The notes under the pieces: generated by a model
Databases searched by the model: none
Told to the model about the DNA's origin: nothing
Seen by the model: the letters and a program-made list of their open reading frames with translations, nothing else
Translations under genes and position numbers: made by a program
Shown: positions 61,976-64,000 of the stretch, piece by piece
Numbering within the stretch: the stretch's first letter is position 1
Layout of the letters: each line of letters begins with the position of its first letter
DNA from: Apiotrichum sp. Y4204
Taxonomy: Eukaryota; Basidiomycota; Tremellomycetes; Trichosporonales; Trichosporonaceae
Direction of reading: 5' to 3'
Length of the DNA: 64,000 bases
Assembly (NCBI GenBank): GCA_025531455.1
Contig: JAMYHL010000052.1
Coordinates: 62,001-126,000, forward strand

Positions 61976-63851
61976 CGTGTGCTAGTGAGTGTGGGGTGAG
62001 TCGGGGATGATATGGGCCAACAACCGGCCTGGGTCCTTTTAAAGAGCTGCTCTTCGGCACGCACAAGCAACACACCTGTCATGACTCGAACGGACGCGAC
62101 ATGGCGCGACTCGAGCCTGCAGCCCTGTCTATCTCTGACGCAAAGTGATAAATTTCCAGGTTGCGTCAAGAGAGCAACATAGCTCGTGCTCGCTCGCGGG
62201 CTCGAGGGGCAATATCGCGCGAAGCGCATTCCTATTTCGCCGACCGTCTCGAGCTGTGGTTGGTGAGTGGACGCGACAATCCAAAGATTTCTGGCCTGGA
62301 TGCGCCCAGGAACACCTGATATTCGGTCTTGGCACGACGGGGTGATTGCACTTGTGTTGCTGGTCTCGATGCACTATGGCGTGATCGGCGTACAGTCCCG
62401 ACCGTGCTGCTGGCTGCAGGGCCTGCAAGGGGGGCCCAGAGCGGCATCGGAGACCCCGTCTGTGTCTTGATGTATTTTTATGGTTGTCTGGTCGGTGTCC
62501 AATAGAGCGTGGAATATGGCCGACGTTCAGGGGGGCAGAGTAAGGGTCAGATGGTGATAGATGGAGTGAGGTTCGCGGAGTACCCGAAGTATGCCGACGC
62601 GTTGTGCTGGCTGTCGCTGTTCTCCCCGACTCTGCTGATGCTGACTAGGGCTGCTGACTGACTAAGGTCTGATATCTGTAGTTGATATGCGGCATGAGCA
62701 CGCCATGCAAGTGATGGCGAGAACGGAGTCCTAGAAGTGAGATATGGCACGCCGCAGATCGAAACGGCCACTGCCATTGGTCCAGTTAGCCGACATTGCT
62801 CTTTAGCCATGATGATCACCACTACAAATCTCTATCTGATGTCGTAGTGGCATTGCACATGGAGACGCTAAGATACGGCACACAGGCTTCTGGGACCGAG
62901 TTGACTGTGGGTACAGAACACCGGAAGCGCGAGGGATCAGGACACCGCACGAGCGATCGCGAGGAATGCTGGTCTTCTCGCAATGGTGTGTCCATTGTGT
63001 TCCTGATCCAATCAACTAGCCAGAGTCGCAGAAGACTCGGAACAAGCCATCGGTGCCTAGATGAGGGGTACTCGACCTCAACATGGAAATGCCTAGGATG
63101 ACACTCTGTGTCTGTCATCTGGCGTGCTCCGGGGGCGACTATCGGCTTTAAAGGCTTCGTCGGCCCTGCATTCTGTAGAGGTTATCGGTACTGCTCCTGA
63201 ATCCGAGTCGGATGTCGTCGTCCTGGTAACATGACGACGGGCAAGCGAGACATTGACAGGGCTCTGACCGCTCTGTGATCCCCAGCTTCCAAACTTCTGG
63301 TTCAGAAGCCTGTGCCACCGCTCGTGTGCAAGAGGTTGAGACATCCGCGAGACCCCCCGATCTGACAGGCCGAGGAAAATCAAACCCGCGGGGAGATATG
63401 TGTTCAATGGAGCTGTTGTTGAGCACGACATTTCGTTGGCCGACTTTATAAGGCTGGCAGTGTTCCTTCACGGAGTGGTGGATGTTTTTGGTAGCTCACC
63501 GGGCTTCGATCTGGCTGTGGGCTCAAGACTCGTCTCTCTGCTAATCAACGATGGTAGCTTGAGTGTCTTTAGTTGCTCGCCACCAATCTTGTTGCTGGAA
63601 ATTGCCCTTGCGGCACGAACTCTGTTATCAGTGGCTGTGGCTATAGAGACAGAAGGCAGTAGTCAGTAAACGTTAGCAGAAAGTCTGGGTCGCTTGGTCA
63701 GAGTGAGTGCGCACAATACTGGCACGACAATCGCCCACAGAGCGCGCTTATAACGTATCCACAGGGCCAAATAGCTCACTCATGAGAGCGTTACGCCACA
63801 CAAAACTCATAATGTCATGACTTGACTCCTTTTACCTACACGTTCCCCGAC
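61976..63851. other. intergenic region, MFS promoter and GST-like 3' UTR
   Basis: 1.9 kb without a recognisable gene. It contains a TATA-like TTTTAAAG at 62037, two GATA-type sites (62130-62134 as AGATA on the minus strand, 62146-62151 as TGATAA) upstream of the permease gene, and otherwise chance ORFs. Confidence 0.45.
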
Positions 63852-64000
63852 CTACAACTTTGCCTGCGCCTTCGCCGCCTTTGCCTTCTCCTCGGCGGCC
63901 TTGCCCTCCTCCTCCTGGCGCGTGACGGCGCGGCCCCATGCCGGCCGCGCCCGCATGCGCTCAAGCCACGCGAGCGTCTTCGGCCCCACATCGTACTTGC
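63852..64000 (-). CDS. C-terminus of a glutathione S-transferase-like protein (partial)
   Basis: The minus-strand frame is open from the window edge to a TAG at 63854-63852, giving ~48 residues. The segment KYDVGPKTLAWLERMRARP-AWGRAV matches the last helix of GST C-terminal domains (..vaaWlermkaRPaw..). A Lys/Ala/Glu-rich tail (EEEGKAAEEKAKAAKAQAKL) follows. The catalytic thioredoxin-like domain lies outside the window, so class and activity cannot be judged. Confidence 0.6.
   Translation of the reverse strand, partial: KYDVGPKTLAWLERMRARPAWGRAVTRQEEEGKAAEEKAKAAKAQAKL

Overview
The window looks like nuclear DNA of a basidiomycete yeast, most likely a tremellomycete; Trichosporonales is a guess. 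The grounds are intron-rich genes with many 34-60 nt introns, GTRNGT donors, CTRAC branch points, high GC and single-gene transcription units. I reconstructed ten complete protein genes, two genes cut by the window ends, and one intron-containing tRNA-Cys. Exon borders were worked out by hand from reading frame, splice motifs and family conservation; no alignment or RNA evidence was available.

Layout: 1-632 is the 3' end of an Arg/Ser-rich gene (+). 633-4762 shows no gene. 4763-8029 (-) is sorting nexin SNX4/ATG24. 8030-12600 shows no gene, and 12600-13846 is a pyrimidine-rich leader for a GATA zinc-finger factor (13847-15160, +). 15161-26730 is an 11.6 kb stretch where I find no gene. 26731-30868 (-) is one three-exon gene for a 1183-residue disordered protein, again behind a pyrimidine-rich leader.

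From 33.8 kb the window is densely coding: mitochondrial enoyl-CoA hydratase (-), eIF2 alpha (+), Sec2-type Rab exchange factor (-), WW-domain RD/RE-rich protein (+), GRAM-TBC-EF-hand Rab GAP (+), a signal-peptide plus single-TM surface protein (+), pyruvate decarboxylase (+), tRNA-Cys(GCA), a 319-residue protein resembling the DUF6882 family (+), a Dal5/Fen2-type MFS permease (-), and the C-terminus of a GST-like protein (-) at the right edge.

The genes are mostly housekeeping and do not form an evident pathway. Two act on Rab GTPases (SEC2-like GEF, TBC GAP), and SNX4 adds a third membrane-traffic gene. The most useful unusual signal is in splicing: 3' splice sites lie 6-10 nt from the branch adenosine, the first AG beyond a short exclusion zone is used, and AAG is accepted. 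The other points worth a look are the gene desert, the three long pyrimidine-rich leaders, and an intronless DUF6882-like gene that could be of bacterial origin. I saw no transposon, CRISPR array, rRNA or viral element.
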